From a virus, in IMG/VR virus record IMGVR_UViG_3300020182_000022, positions 18,262 to 82,261 of that record: a stretch of 64,000 nucleotides of DNA. The stretch is one strand, 5' to 3'. Each line of letters opens with the position of its first letter. Position 1 is the first letter of the stretch. The translations under genes and the position numbers were made by a program. Under the pieces are notes generated by a model. That model was given only the letters and a program-made list of their open reading frames with translations, did no database searches and was not told the DNA's origin. Positions 17,812 through 27,033 of this stretch are shown in pieces.

Positions 17812-18876
17812 CTAGGAATCACTCTGAAATCTATTATCAACTGCGCGACCTGCAGTAGGATTAGACACAGACCGATTACCACCGGGTTTGTTTTTTGGTT
17901 TCCCTAAACCTCCTAGAAATCCAAGCACTTTATCAACCTTCTTCTTAATTTTAGTAGCTTTGTCAACAAACCTCTCGACTTTTGCTATCTTCTTGTTGAG
18001 TTTCTTAAAAAATCTAGACTTTGCTAGCAATTTGTTAGCCATGTCCTTTACAAACTTTTGAAACCCTTCTTTACTCATGTAAGCATCCATGTCTGTGTCT
18101 GGTAGACTTTCTACAGAGTAATGTGTATAATTCCAACCAGTATTATATAGTTGTACTTCGGCAGCATCGTATGTTAGCTCCTTACCATCTATCGAGACAG
18201 GCACACAATTATAAAACCTCCATATCTTTCTCTCGACCAATGGTATTTGTGGGTATGTTTTGCCTAATTGTACGATGGATATGTTTGTTTTAATGTTTCT
18301 ATTGTTATCGGTTGGTGGCCTGGCAGTCAATCCCATGTGGGATGCGATATATATCCATGGTCTTATGACCATATCTGGGAAAGATCTATTAGTTTCTCTG
18401 AATTGGATCTGTAGAGGTGGTGAAGCGCCTTTATTACCGCCAACCTTACCGGGTAGGAATCCCATGTTGTTACTAATCGGTATATCCTTGACTTCATAAC
18501 TCTCTCCAGGTAGTACAACTCCTTGAGCAAGTATACAACCATATTCATTAGCAGTGTGCATGTATGTTTGTCTAGTTATTTCTGATTTCGCTTGATTCAA
18601 ATCCCAACCTTTCATCTTTCCTCCAGGACCGGCGATAGAACCGCTCGACTGAATTGCTCCGTGTGGTTCCTTGTTCCACATTGTCTGAGAGGATATAACA
18701 CTTGGTATCGTTTCGATGTGTACAAACCATAGAAACTTCATGGGAATAGCAAATTCCCACTTGTCCATATGTTGAAGAAAGTTCTCAGTATGACTGAATG
18801 GATAGTTGAACGGGAAGATATCTGTACCTAACAGATTGTCTACCTTCTCGCCAATTCTTCTTATATCATCGAACAT
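17812..18876 (-). CDS. Putative tube-cap/baseplate tube protein (gp54-like)
   Basis: The 354-residue product contains a tube-like region: PDMVIRPWIYIASHMGL, then RKIWRFYNCVPVSIDG and EVQLYNTGWNYTHYSVE. This is the recognisable core of tube-fold proteins in which a strand pair is followed by a conserved aromatic motif. The C-terminal 90 residues are Lys-rich and helical. It lies just after gp19 across a terminator, where gp54-type tube initiators (320 residues in T4) would suit. A weak late box ATTAAATA lies at 18886-18893, predicting a four-base leader. Confidence 0.5.
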   Translation of the reverse strand: MFDDIRRIGEKVDNLLGTDIFPFNYPFSHTENFLQHMDKWEFAIPMKFLWFVHIETIPSVISSQTMWNKEPHGAIQSSGSIAGPGGKMKGWDLNQAKSEITRQTYMHTANEYGCILAQGVVLPGESYEVKDIPISNNMGFLPGKVGGNKGASPPLQIQFRETNRSFPDMVIRPWIYIASHMGLTARPPTDNNRNIKTNISIVQLGKTYPQIPLVERKIWRFYNCVPVSIDGKELTYDAAEVQLYNTGWNYTHYSVESLPDTDMDAYMSKEGFQKFVKDMANKLLAKSRFFKKLNKKIAKVERFVDKATKIKKKVDKVLGFLGGLGKPKNKPGGNRSVSNPTAGRAVDNRFQSDS

Positions 18877-18902
18877 ATGTACTATTATTTAATGTACGTA
18901 CA

Positions 18903-18929
18903 CAAAAAAGCCGTACACTGGGCACGGCT
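18903..18929 (-). terminator. Rho-independent terminator after gp19
   Basis: Read on the minus strand, AGCCGT and ACGGCT form a six-base-pair stem with a nine-base loop (18929-18924 and 18914-18909), followed by a run of T. It lies 26 bases past the gp19 stop and ends the sheath-tube transcript before the next tail gene. Confidence 0.85.
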
Positions 18930-18954
18930 AATTTGGTTTGTGATTTGGTGCTGG

Positions 18955-19494
18955 TTAAAATCTTGTGGATCGTACAAAGTGGTAGTTGAGAGTACAAGTG
19001 AATGTCACTGGTGCTCCTGTTCCCGCTGCAGTGTAGGTCACTTCTCCAATTTCTTGAGGATAAGCGCCAACAAGCGTAAACTGTGCGACACGTTCTAGCT
19101 GTGTATCTAATTGTACCAAGTCAACAATCGATGTCTCCTTGGGCATATAGTAGTTACCAGTGCTTGTAGCGTCATCAAAGGTATCCTTACTCCATGTCAG
19201 TAAGAGATTACGAAGGCTGTCTTCGCGATCACTATAGAATGTGAGCGGATATGTTCCGGAGTATGAAGCTGCACCAGGTACTTTAAAGTTCATGCCCATG
19301 AATGCTACGTCGTGGTTAGCTACAGTACGACCTGGTATACTACCACCTTGGGCATACACTAGGTCATCCTCAGTGATAGCAAAAGCGCCATCTCCACTCT
19401 GAATGTTAAGTACTCTAAATTGGAAGTCACGACTGAAATCTCTTTCTTGTGCGACTCTATAGAAATCTGATATTGTTTGTCTTACGTCTGGCAT
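18955..19494 (-). CDS. 19: Tail tube protein gp19
   Basis: The 179-residue product matches T4 gp19 (163 residues). The N-terminal helix (ISDFYRVAQERDFSRDFQFR) is followed by the tube fold with IPGRTVANHDVAFMGMNF and YPLTFYSDREDSLRNLLL. It ends in a beta segment with TCTLNYHF. Hexamer rings of this protein stack to form the inner tube through which DNA passes. It lies directly after gp18, as in T4, and is followed by a terminator, consistent with high expression. Confidence 0.92.
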   Translation of the reverse strand: MPDVRQTISDFYRVAQERDFSRDFQFRVLNIQSGDGAFAITEDDLVYAQGGSIPGRTVANHDVAFMGMNFKVPGAASYSGTYPLTFYSDREDSLRNLLLTWSKDTFDDATSTGNYYMPKETSIVDLVQLDTQLERVAQFTLVGAYPQEIGEVTYTAAGTGAPVTFTCTLNYHFVRSTRF

Positions 19495-19503
19495 AGCTTT
19501 AAA

Positions 19504-19511
19504 TACTTATG
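19504..19511 (-). promoter_or_regulatory. T4-type late promoter for gp19
   Basis: The minus-strand box CATAAGTA predicts a start at 19498, four bases before the ATG at 19494. Confidence 0.72.
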
Positions 19512-19512
19512 G

Positions 19513-22500
19513 TTAGGACACTAATTCACTGAAGTCTTGACCGGTTCTAGTAGCATAAAAGTTAACTAGAATGAATTCCGCAGCGCGTGTAGGTTTGATG
19601 TAGATGTCTATGACAAGCTCATTGCGGTCAATAACATCTGGTGAATTGTTTCGTTCGTCGCAAACGAGCAAGTAATCGTACATACCTTGTGTGTTCTTTA
19701 CCTCCTCGAAGATTGGACGAAGAACGTTTAGTACTTGTGTCCGTGTGAATAATGTGTTCGGTTCGAATACGAAGTATTTAACTGTATTCATTGTAGCCTT
19801 TTGTAGGTATAAGAACAACCTTCTAACGTTGATACGATCGAAAGCACTTGGTTTAGCTTGCATGGTCTTTTGACCGAAGATTGCAAATCCTTCATTAGGA
19901 AAGTTAGCAACTGGATTCAATCCAATTTTGTATAACTGATCTCTTTCCTTCTGTTTTGGATAAAACGCAAGGTCTTGAATACCACTCACTAAGCCTCTTG
20001 TGAAACCTGCAGGTGCGATCCATGGATAGAAGTTACTATCTGTATTACCCATTGCGGCGGCAGCGAATCCACTCATCGGTACCCAAACGCCACGGTTAAG
20101 TGCTTTATCGTTTGTGAATCCCCAGTTAGCGTAAGTACAGCAATAACTACTGTTCTTAGTACCACCGGTCATCATGTGACGCAACGGCCAGTAAATGTGT
20201 TGTGAGAAGTTTACTCCGGATTCACGTTGCTGGCTTGTGAGAGTTTTACTATTTCTACCTTGAACAAAAATGTATCTCAATGGATCAGCGATAAAGATAT
20301 TGTCTTTTCTTGCGAATTGACTGAAACTCTTGAATGTATCGAAGATTGTGTCGTATTGTGTCAAGTAATTGATTTCACTTCTGTTATCAATCAGCTTGGT
20401 TGTATACAATCCACTTCCGCTCAATCCGGTGCTGCTAACTACATGATCTCCAATGTTGAAGAACTCTTCATCATCAAAGCTCTCAACTGTACCACCATCT
20501 GTACCGACATAAACTGTACCTAAACCGCTCTCAATTGTGATATCAATCGGGAATAGATCAAAATTGTCTGCTAGTTCGAAGATACGATCCAATTTAGCTG
20601 GGATATTACCAGTTTCTTTAGCTGCAGCAGCTTGCTTGCGATACACACCGTGAGGATACACATTATTACCGTGCTTGATTTGAGCTTTTCTAGAAGCTTG
20701 CAAGTCTTGCCAGGATTTGATGTATAGTCGGTCTTCTTTTTCTTCATTTCCGTTGAGGAACGCTTGAGCTACCTTAAAGTCGTTAACTTCTTGAGTTGTA
20801 TCTAATTTTTGATCTGATGTTAATTCATCGTAGTAACTTACTGATTTAGCTGGAAGTACTCTGATCTTACGGGTCGGATAACCATTCTCGTCTAACCAAT
20901 TTCCGGCATCTTTAGAGATACCTTCATTGAATTTCATGTAAAGGTTGTTACTATTACTAGCTTCACTCTCGATGAAGTAACTAGTAGCTGTACCGCCTGT
21001 GGATTTGAATGCTTCTCTAAAGTAATTAACACTACCAATAACACTATCAGCAACGAGATAATCGAGCTTAGTAGCATCAGGTTCGAGTGTTGATTGACGT
21101 ACTTTAAATACAGCGAGTGTTAACACATCACTGAACTCATCAGTATTGAGGTCGAATTCACTCAAGTTTTCTAGAGCTTCACTCATACTACCATCTAATC
21201 CTACTTGTTGTTTATTTCCGTATTGATCGAAGATAAATCCAGCACTAAGTGAGAAAGTTAAACGGCTTTTAACACCTGTATCAGGTACATTAACATACCC
21301 GCCAGTTGTTCCGCCTAGCTTTTTACTTAGCGATTTCAATTGTCCTACTGAATCAAAGTCTGTAGCAGGGTTCAAGTTAGTATTATCTGAAATACCGATG
21401 TAATAGCCTTCAAATTTCTCATTGAGAACAAATTTCTTGTCATTCACAATCATCATTCCTGCACCACCTTTTGTGAGTAAGTCATTGTAGGTTGTGAATT
21501 TTTGATTTTCTAGTTTACCAGCATTTGCTTGGCTAAGCTTTACTTCACCCTTGATGGTCTTCTGAAAATCATCGTTTGATAATTCGATGTTACTAGGCTC
21601 ACCTAGATAATAACGATCACTAGCACTCAAGTCCCATCCAACACTATTAACAGCGTCTGCAACTATGTCTGCAACATCTGCGATTTCATACGCATTTAAG
21701 GCTGGTATACTCAATGGGTTACCAGCCTCTGTTTCCGACCAGTATAGATTATCCTGTGAATAAGCGCTTACAGAGGGTATAGATGCGATGACGCTATCAA
21801 CTGCGTCTTTAAGAGTTGTCCCGACGTAACCTCCTGGATTAGTATCACCGAACTTCCACGCACTAGCTGGTACAACTTTTGTACTTAATCCAGAAGCAAT
21901 ACCTCCGGTGATGGTATAACTTTGATCACTCGATACCGAGTCATCGGCTTCAACTCCTTCAAGACCACCACCAAAAACTAAATTATCAGAGGTTATTAAA
22001 TCTCCACCTGACACCACTTGCACTTGTTCATCAGGACTAGCGGTTAAATTATGAGCGGCGACTCTTTGTGTGAGTGTTCCAGGCAATGAACCTCCATCAA
22101 GTACAAGAGTACCAGCTGCCGGTACGACTCCATGTCCTCCGATAACCGCGATATGGATTCCAGATACAGGTTGGTTATCAGGACCGTTATGGTCGTTTAC
22201 TATTTCCTGGAGCGTCTTGATACCGTCTGCTTCGACAGATATTGTTTCGACGAATTCATCAGTCACAAGCCACAAATTATAAGCATCATTTGATTTATAT
22301 TCTGCTTGCACACCATCTATCGATTGTAGTACGATACTATTACCGGCGAACCCGGGGGTTACTACTTCAACAATCATGTCTTCATTGATAGGTGTGTTGT
22401 TGTAACCAAAAGTGGTAGCTCTAACAGCTGGTGTGTCTTCTAATCCACCAGTTGCAGAGAGGTATGCTGAGAAGTTTTGGTTGATACGATTTACTATATC

Positions 22501-23325
22501 CTTGCCGGTTAAACGGGCTGCGGTAGCACCTATTCCAAACCCGGAGATAGGATCATAAATTGTTTCATTCTCCGGTTGGCTTGTGTATATATCTATATTC
22601 GTATTATTTAATTCTGTACCGGGAGTAACTGCAACAACACTTATGGTTGAACCAATGTTAACAGAAGCTGGTTTTGCGATAACGAAGTCTCCATCCTCTC
22701 CCCCTTTAAAAGTTATTTTTGTACCGGATTCTAATACAACATCTTGCCCAGATGTGAAGGTCACGTCTAATCCGGTCAGGACTTGTGATACTGACGATAC
22801 ACCATTAGCAGTAACTGAATAATTACTCTCAGCACCAGGGTTGTTAGCTGTAACACTTACACCTTTTTCAGGATTAGAGTAACTGCCGGCTTTCTTTCCG
22901 CTAGTATCGTTAGCACTCTTTGGGTGCCAAGCGATGATTCTTTCGTCTTTCTCGACTGAGTTGATCTCCGGGGCGGCTCCATCAACGATAATAGGACGAG
23001 GAATTACAGGATAAACTTGAACACTATATTTGTCTGCTACCGTCGCTCCGGCTCCTTGACCGTATGGTAATCTAGATACCAGGACGTTTGCAGGGCTTTG
23101 GAATACAGCCTTGACAGAATGATACATGTATCGCTCTGCAGCGTTTTGTGGGAGGCCATAAATTTGTTCGAATTCGCTCAAGCTGGACACCGTGAGTAAC
23201 TCATCGGTTGGTCCTTGATTCGCGAAACCGGGTATAAACACTGTTGTGCCTACGGGTAAATTAGGTCGTAAAGAAAGATCTACTTCCTTTATTTCTACTC
23301 CAGGGGATTGTATTGTTCTTGCCAT
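19513..23325 (-). CDS. 18: Tail sheath protein gp18, nearly twice the T4 length
   Basis: The ends are clearly gp18: SPGVEIKEVDLSLRPNLPV and TTVFIPGFANQGPTDEL at the start, and the C-terminal domain with FIADPLRYIFVQGRN, NTDSNFYPWIAPAGFTRG, then KTMQAKPSAFDRINVRRLF and VIDIYIKPTRAAEFILVNF. The C-terminal domain makes the inter-subunit mesh that contracts. T4 gp18 has 659 residues; this one has 1270. The extra 600 or so residues lie between about residues 100 and 850. They include beta-rich segments (VSVTANNPGAESNYSVTAN; FTSGQDVVLESGTKITFKG) that would project from the outer surface. Late promoter at 23345-23352. Confidence 0.92.
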   Translation of the reverse strand: MARTIQSPGVEIKEVDLSLRPNLPVGTTVFIPGFANQGPTDELLTVSSLSEFEQIYGLPQNAAERYMYHSVKAVFQSPANVLVSRLPYGQGAGATVADKYSVQVYPVIPRPIIVDGAAPEINSVEKDERIIAWHPKSANDTSGKKAGSYSNPEKGVSVTANNPGAESNYSVTANGVSSVSQVLTGLDVTFTSGQDVVLESGTKITFKGGEDGDFVIAKPASVNIGSTISVVAVTPGTELNNTNIDIYTSQPENETIYDPISGFGIGATAARLTGKDIVNRINQNFSAYLSATGGLEDTPAVRATTFGYNNTPINEDMIVEVVTPGFAGNSIVLQSIDGVQAEYKSNDAYNLWLVTDEFVETISVEADGIKTLQEIVNDHNGPDNQPVSGIHIAVIGGHGVVPAAGTLVLDGGSLPGTLTQRVAAHNLTASPDEQVQVVSGGDLITSDNLVFGGGLEGVEADDSVSSDQSYTITGGIASGLSTKVVPASAWKFGDTNPGGYVGTTLKDAVDSVIASIPSVSAYSQDNLYWSETEAGNPLSIPALNAYEIADVADIVADAVNSVGWDLSASDRYYLGEPSNIELSNDDFQKTIKGEVKLSQANAGKLENQKFTTYNDLLTKGGAGMMIVNDKKFVLNEKFEGYYIGISDNTNLNPATDFDSVGQLKSLSKKLGGTTGGYVNVPDTGVKSRLTFSLSAGFIFDQYGNKQQVGLDGSMSEALENLSEFDLNTDEFSDVLTLAVFKVRQSTLEPDATKLDYLVADSVIGSVNYFREAFKSTGGTATSYFIESEASNSNNLYMKFNEGISKDAGNWLDENGYPTRKIRVLPAKSVSYYDELTSDQKLDTTQEVNDFKVAQAFLNGNEEKEDRLYIKSWQDLQASRKAQIKHGNNVYPHGVYRKQAAAAKETGNIPAKLDRIFELADNFDLFPIDITIESGLGTVYVGTDGGTVESFDDEEFFNIGDHVVSSTGLSGSGLYTTKLIDNRSEINYLTQYDTIFDTFKSFSQFARKDNIFIADPLRYIFVQGRNSKTLTSQQRESGVNFSQHIYWPLRHMMTGGTKNSSYCCTYANWGFTNDKALNRGVWVPMSGFAAAAMGNTDSNFYPWIAPAGFTRGLVSGIQDLAFYPKQKERDQLYKIGLNPVANFPNEGFAIFGQKTMQAKPSAFDRINVRRLFLYLQKATMNTVKYFVFEPNTLFTRTQVLNVLRPIFEEVKNTQGMYDYLLVCDERNNSPDVIDRNELVIDIYIKPTRAAEFILVNFYATRTGQDFSELVS

Positions 23326-23344
23326 AGTTAATTGCTGTTGAAAT

Positions 23345-23352
23345 TATTTATG
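23345..23352 (-). promoter_or_regulatory. T4-type late promoter for gp18
   Basis: The minus-strand box CATAAATA predicts a start at 23339, giving a 14-base leader, longer than at most late genes here. Confidence 0.75.
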
Positions 23353-23380
23353 ACTTCTCGGAGCTGTTTTCCGAAAAAGA

Positions 23381-23962
23381 TTACAACAAAATTGGCGTTA
23401 ATTTTGAAAATGAGAATTCAAATGTTGTATCTATGTTATCAGCTGTACGATAATTATAATCTATATTACCTAAACTGACCGGCAACAATCCTTCATAGTC
23501 AAATCTCATCGTTTGCTTGTTATACTCATCTAAGGCATACATGGTCGCGGTACCTTGGTATTGCTTGAACATTGATTCATCTAACCCTACACGTTTTTGC
23601 TTCATGAATATCGCATCTTTATCATCATTCAATATATCTAACCATTTCCAGATGACCCAATAGTTGTTGAACCTGTTGTCAATAGTAAAATTGACTGTCA
23701 CGTTATCATATGCTGGTCTGCTGTGTGTACTGAATTTGACGGCATGACCGGAATATCTAATCTCACCGGAGTCGACTCTAATACTAGGTACTACAGCTCC
23801 GTACACACTAAATTGTAGGGTATCTGGTATCACTCGATCATCCTGCCGGTTTTCAGGTAACGAGTATGCGATATCCTTCATTGCATCAGGCAATGTCAAG
23901 ACAAATACGAATTTATCTTTTTTGGCCTTGTTTAAAACTGATTGTTGTATATATTCCTTCAT
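23381..23962 (-). CDS. Tube-fold tail protein, gp19 paralogue-like
   Basis: The 193-residue protein has a tube-like pattern: IPDTLQFSVYGAVVPSI, a central DNVTVNFTIDNRFNNYWVI and a late GLLPVSLGNIDYNY strand. This resembles gp19 but is clearly distinct from the true tube gene at 18955-19494. The start at 23962 is preferred because its ATG overlaps the gp17 stop as ATGA; an in-frame ATG 12 bases upstream also exists. Between gp17 and gp18, a role as tail terminator, tube end protein or minor tube subunit is plausible. Confidence 0.6.
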   Translation of the reverse strand: MKEYIQQSVLNKAKKDKFVFVLTLPDAMKDIAYSLPENRQDDRVIPDTLQFSVYGAVVPSIRVDSGEIRYSGHAVKFSTHSRPAYDNVTVNFTIDNRFNNYWVIWKWLDILNDDKDAIFMKQKRVGLDESMFKQYQGTATMYALDEYNKQTMRFDYEGLLPVSLGNIDYNYRTADNIDTTFEFSFSKLTPILL

Positions 23963-25704
23963 AAAGTCTCCCATCCTTGTTCCATCAAATCACTAACATC
24001 CCGATCATACAGAGGATTACTAGCTCCTCCATCCATATGCTCACTATCTATATATACGGGCAAAGTGTTCCACTCTTCTGTCATCATCTCGTCCCCATAC
24101 AAGTTTAATGTGTTACTGAACTGACGTAACCCAAAATCGAGTCTGGATATGATCGCAGGCTTCTGATTTTTATCAAATTGTTCGATTTCGAAATACTGTT
24201 CTGTTATACCTACTTCGAGTATCATCAATGACCATATCAAACTCATCACTCTATCATCTTGCACGTTTGTACCTTTGATAGCTTTCCATGTACCGTTAGG
24301 ATACCGGACAAATGTCTTCAATTCTTCTAGAGTTTGTGTGTCGTGTAGTGTCACTGCATGTAATTCACTCAACCAGTACTTCATGTTCATCACACCTTTA
24401 TATTTTGTGTTAGTATGCGCTATAACACCAGGTCGATCAGCTTGGACTGATTTACTCGGTGAGTAATTGACTATATTCTCATAACCATACACATTTTTTA
24501 ATGTGTCAACCACTTGAGCTCCGCAATTGTTACGCTCTATCAAAGCTGGTGGGTTACCCCATTGTTGTAGTATCTCTAACAATTTGGTCGTGAAGTTATA
24601 AGGACTGATACGGTCATTACAGTACACAGCCACTTGTTCAATGTCAGTCAGGTCAGTTATATCTAATATCTGCACCACTGTAGCAGCATCTCCAACTCCT
24701 TCAGATATATCAACTCCTATAGTGTATGTACGCTCTTCATTAGGTAATGACCACACTTTGTAGCTACCTTCATCGAATAAATGTTTAGGGTCTTGTAATG
24801 TAAGTGATGTTCTGCGGACCAATTCTTCATCAAGCACGCTTTCCCCTGTTTCAATAAACTGACAACCAAATTCTTGATCGAATATTTGACTACTACCTAA
24901 ACTCTGTATTGTGTCAGCTTTCCATTTCTCATCTCTGCCAGGTACTTCCCACCAATCAACTCTAACAGGAGTCCATCCATTCTTACCTTTCACTCCATTA
25001 CTATATAGATCATGGAATAAATTGCCGGTACCATTTGGGGTACTTGCTATAAAGATCTTACTCTTCTTACTACTACTGATGATAGGATATACTGATTTCC
25101 AGAATGCCTCAACTAAATGATTGTCAATAAATGCCATCTCATCCAATATCAACACATTACAACTGTCACCTCTACCAGCATCACTACTCGTTGTGGATAT
25201 ACCGATGCTACTACCATTAGATAACGTCATGGCAGTCTTGCCGTACTCCAACACACCAGGTTTGATCCAATTGGGTAACTGCTCATATGCTAATCTTATT
25301 CTTTTGAATATGTTGATTGCGGTTTGTTCTTTATTGGCCACAACTAAGATACGTTGATCCTCTTGAAAGCATGCGATCCAAAGAGCATATATAGTCATCA
25401 GAGTTGTTTTGCCTATCTGTCTAGATGCTAGTACAATATTGAATCTATTGTCACGCAAGCTTCTGAGAACCTTCTTCTGACACGGAAACAATTGAATTTT
25501 CTCCTTACCTCTGTCTAGATTGACGATGGTGAAGAAGTTCTCAGCGAAGTGGAGCAAGTTCTTCTTGCACTTCTTAAGACTGGCAACCATCTTTGGAGTC
25601 CACTCGAATTCTGCCCTATCTGTGGGTAGATTCTTGTTACCCATATATAAGTGTTTGGTTTTGTCTCCATTAAAGTTTGATTGAGGTTGGTGTTTACTGC
25701 TCAT
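23959..25704 (-). CDS. 17: Terminase large subunit gp17
   Basis: The 581-residue protein matches T4 gp17 (610 residues). The ATPase domain has an adenine-binding FPCQKKVLRSL, Walker A ASRQIGKTT, Walker B NVLILDEMAF and coupling motif IASTPNGTGN. The nuclease domain starts near residue 325 with GVDISEGVGD and further acidic residues. It is the packaging motor and headful nuclease docked on the portal. It is followed in coupled ATGA overlap by a tube-like gene. Its late promoter overlaps a divergent one at 25709-25722, giving a five-base leader. Confidence 0.95.
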   Translation of the reverse strand: MSSKHQPQSNFNGDKTKHLYMGNKNLPTDRAEFEWTPKMVASLKKCKKNLLHFAENFFTIVNLDRGKEKIQLFPCQKKVLRSLRDNRFNIVLASRQIGKTTLMTIYALWIACFQEDQRILVVANKEQTAINIFKRIRLAYEQLPNWIKPGVLEYGKTAMTLSNGSSIGISTTSSDAGRGDSCNVLILDEMAFIDNHLVEAFWKSVYPIISSSKKSKIFIASTPNGTGNLFHDLYSNGVKGKNGWTPVRVDWWEVPGRDEKWKADTIQSLGSSQIFDQEFGCQFIETGESVLDEELVRRTSLTLQDPKHLFDEGSYKVWSLPNEERTYTIGVDISEGVGDAATVVQILDITDLTDIEQVAVYCNDRISPYNFTTKLLEILQQWGNPPALIERNNCGAQVVDTLKNVYGYENIVNYSPSKSVQADRPGVIAHTNTKYKGVMNMKYWLSELHAVTLHDTQTLEELKTFVRYPNGTWKAIKGTNVQDDRVMSLIWSLMILEVGITEQYFEIEQFDKNQKPAIISRLDFGLRQFSNTLNLYGDEMMTEEWNTLPVYIDSEHMDGGASNPLYDRDVSDLMEQGWETL

Positions 25705-25708
25705 TATC

Positions 25709-25722
25709 GATAAGTACTTATG
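25709..25722. promoter_or_regulatory. Overlapping divergent late promoters, palindromic
   Basis: The plus strand reads GATAAGTA (25709-25716) and the minus strand reads CATAAGTA (25722-25715). The two boxes share two bases, and their core TAAGTACTTA is a perfect 10-base palindrome. The plus box predicts a start at 25722, the GTG of the rightward gene. The minus box predicts a start at 25709, five bases before the gp17 ATG. Confidence 0.75.
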
Positions 25723-26573
25723 TGAACGAATCTAGAGATACAAGGGACCTTGAACAAGTGTATGGTCGAATGATAACTGAAAGCGATGACAGCAAGGTAT
25801 GGAAGTCAGGAGACTGTCCGGAAGCCTTGGGTGATTCGCCACATGCTCAGGAGTTAAAACCTGATAATAACTGTTCCACCGGTGATGATGAGTGTATCAC
25901 TGGCGGAAAGCCTCTAAAACCTGAAGATGCTGGTGAGGATAACGCTTATTATATGAAGAAGATTTCAGAACGTTTAGACAAAAAGGACAAAAAACCTGGA
26001 AAAAACATTAAAGAGGGTATAAATAATTCCAGAACGATGAGCAAAAAAGATCCAACAAATATTTTCGACAAATTATACTCAACTATCATGGAAGGAGACG
26101 ATCCTTTCGCTGATCTTAACGGCATGGGGTCAGATGATGACTTCGGTGGTGAAGATGAATTCGGTGGTGAAGACGAAATGGGTGGCGATGAAGTCACATT
26201 AAGTCTTCCTAGAGAATTAGCTGAGCAACTTTTAGATACACTTAAAGCTGAGCTTGATGGAGGAGATGAGCTCGAAGACCTAGAAGACGAAGAGTCGATG
26301 GGCGACGACATGGATGACGAGATGTTAGGTGATGCTGTTGTATCAAAACCTGAGCCATCTGCTGCTTCTGATGGAGTTCCAGGGCTTACAGGTAAAAATA
26401 ACAAAACTTCCGGTAGTGGTTACTCTGCAAAGGGTGGATCTGCTGAAGGTGGTAAGATCAAAGAAGATCCAACACCTAAGCCTTTAGGCGGACACGGTGA
26501 TCGTGACCATCCAATGGCCGGTAACAAGAGTAACAAAGTTACTAACGGTAAATCTAAAGCTCTCGGAGACTAA
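25722..26573 (+). CDS. Acidic late protein, prohead-core-like, with GTG start
   Basis: The start is taken as GTG at 25722 because the late promoter predicts initiation exactly there and no good ATG is near. The 283-residue product opens NESRDTRDLEQVYGRMITES. Inside is a second tag-like segment, NIFDKLYSTIMEGDDPF, followed by an extremely Asp/Glu/Gly-rich stretch with repeated GGEDE units. A short ordered motif, EVTLSLPRELAEQLLDTLKA, is the kind conserved in acidic head proteins of T4-like cyanophages, by my recollection. The C-terminal third is Gly/Lys-rich. A prohead core or internal protein role is inferred. A strong terminator follows. Confidence 0.65.
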   Translation: MNESRDTRDLEQVYGRMITESDDSKVWKSGDCPEALGDSPHAQELKPDNNCSTGDDECITGGKPLKPEDAGEDNAYYMKKISERLDKKDKKPGKNIKEGINNSRTMSKKDPTNIFDKLYSTIMEGDDPFADLNGMGSDDDFGGEDEFGGEDEMGGDEVTLSLPRELAEQLLDTLKAELDGGDELEDLEDEESMGDDMDDEMLGDAVVSKPEPSAASDGVPGLTGKNNKTSGSGYSAKGGSAEGGKIKEDPTPKPLGGHGDRDHPMAGNKSNKVTNGKSKALGD

Positions 26574-26600
26574 GAACAATTTAACTCCCCAAAATAAAGA

Positions 26601-26627
26601 AAGCCGTTCAATTGAGCGGCTTTTTTT
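26601..26627 (+). terminator. Rho-independent terminator overlapping a late promoter
   Basis: AAGCCG (26601-26606) pairs with CGGCTT (26617-26622), followed by a seven-T tract. It ends the acidic protein transcript 28 bases past its stop. The last T is also the first base of the late promoter box at 26627. Confidence 0.88.
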
Positions 26628-26634
26628 ATAAATA
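26627..26634 (+). promoter_or_regulatory. T4-type late promoter, perfect box
   Basis: TATAAATA begins inside the terminator T tract. The predicted start is 26640, one base before the ATG at 26641. Confidence 0.85.
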
Positions 26635-26640
26635 CTGATA

Positions 26641-27033
26641 ATGATGCTATTTGAGAAAGCTTTCTGGACTCATATCAACGAGTTTGTCGATTTACAACAG
26701 AAGAAGAACGACGATGCTAAGAACCCATGGCACCGTAGACTTGATAAGCATGCTACTAGCAAGAGTCAGAATCAAGTAGCTGACAGATACAAAGGTAGAT
26801 ACACTGGTGAAGGTGAGTTTACCTACAGTGGTGAACTGGATAACAAGATAGAGTTGATAAGATCAGGTAGTTCAGCACTTCAGATATTGTCTGATGTTGA
26901 TTGTGATCATATACTTAAAAATTATCCAATTGATGAACTACCAAAAGACAAACCAAAGAGTTTGAGCAACTCAGGTATGATCGTTAGTTGGGATCCTATG
27001 AAGAGTGCTTTTATACTTCAACGTGATGAGTGA
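26641..27033 (+). CDS. Small late protein with capsid-targeting-like N-terminus
   Basis: The product (130 residues, or 129 from the second ATG) begins MLFEKAFWTHINE, an amphipathic peptide ending I-N-E, as in T4 internal head proteins. A basic middle (NPWHRRLDKHATSKSQNQVA) is followed by a compact C-terminal region that includes LSNSGMIVSWDPMKSAFIL. No family is recognised. The following gene starts inside its last codons. Confidence 0.7.
   Translation: MMLFEKAFWTHINEFVDLQQKKNDDAKNPWHRRLDKHATSKSQNQVADRYKGRYTGEGEFTYSGELDNKIELIRSGSSALQILSDVDCDHILKNYPIDELPKDKPKSLSNSGMIVSWDPMKSAFILQRDE

Noticed and set aside
23353-23375. Hairpin TCGGA...TCCGA upstream of gp18 as a terminator
   Set aside because: No T run follows on either strand, so it does not meet terminator criteria; it may be chance.
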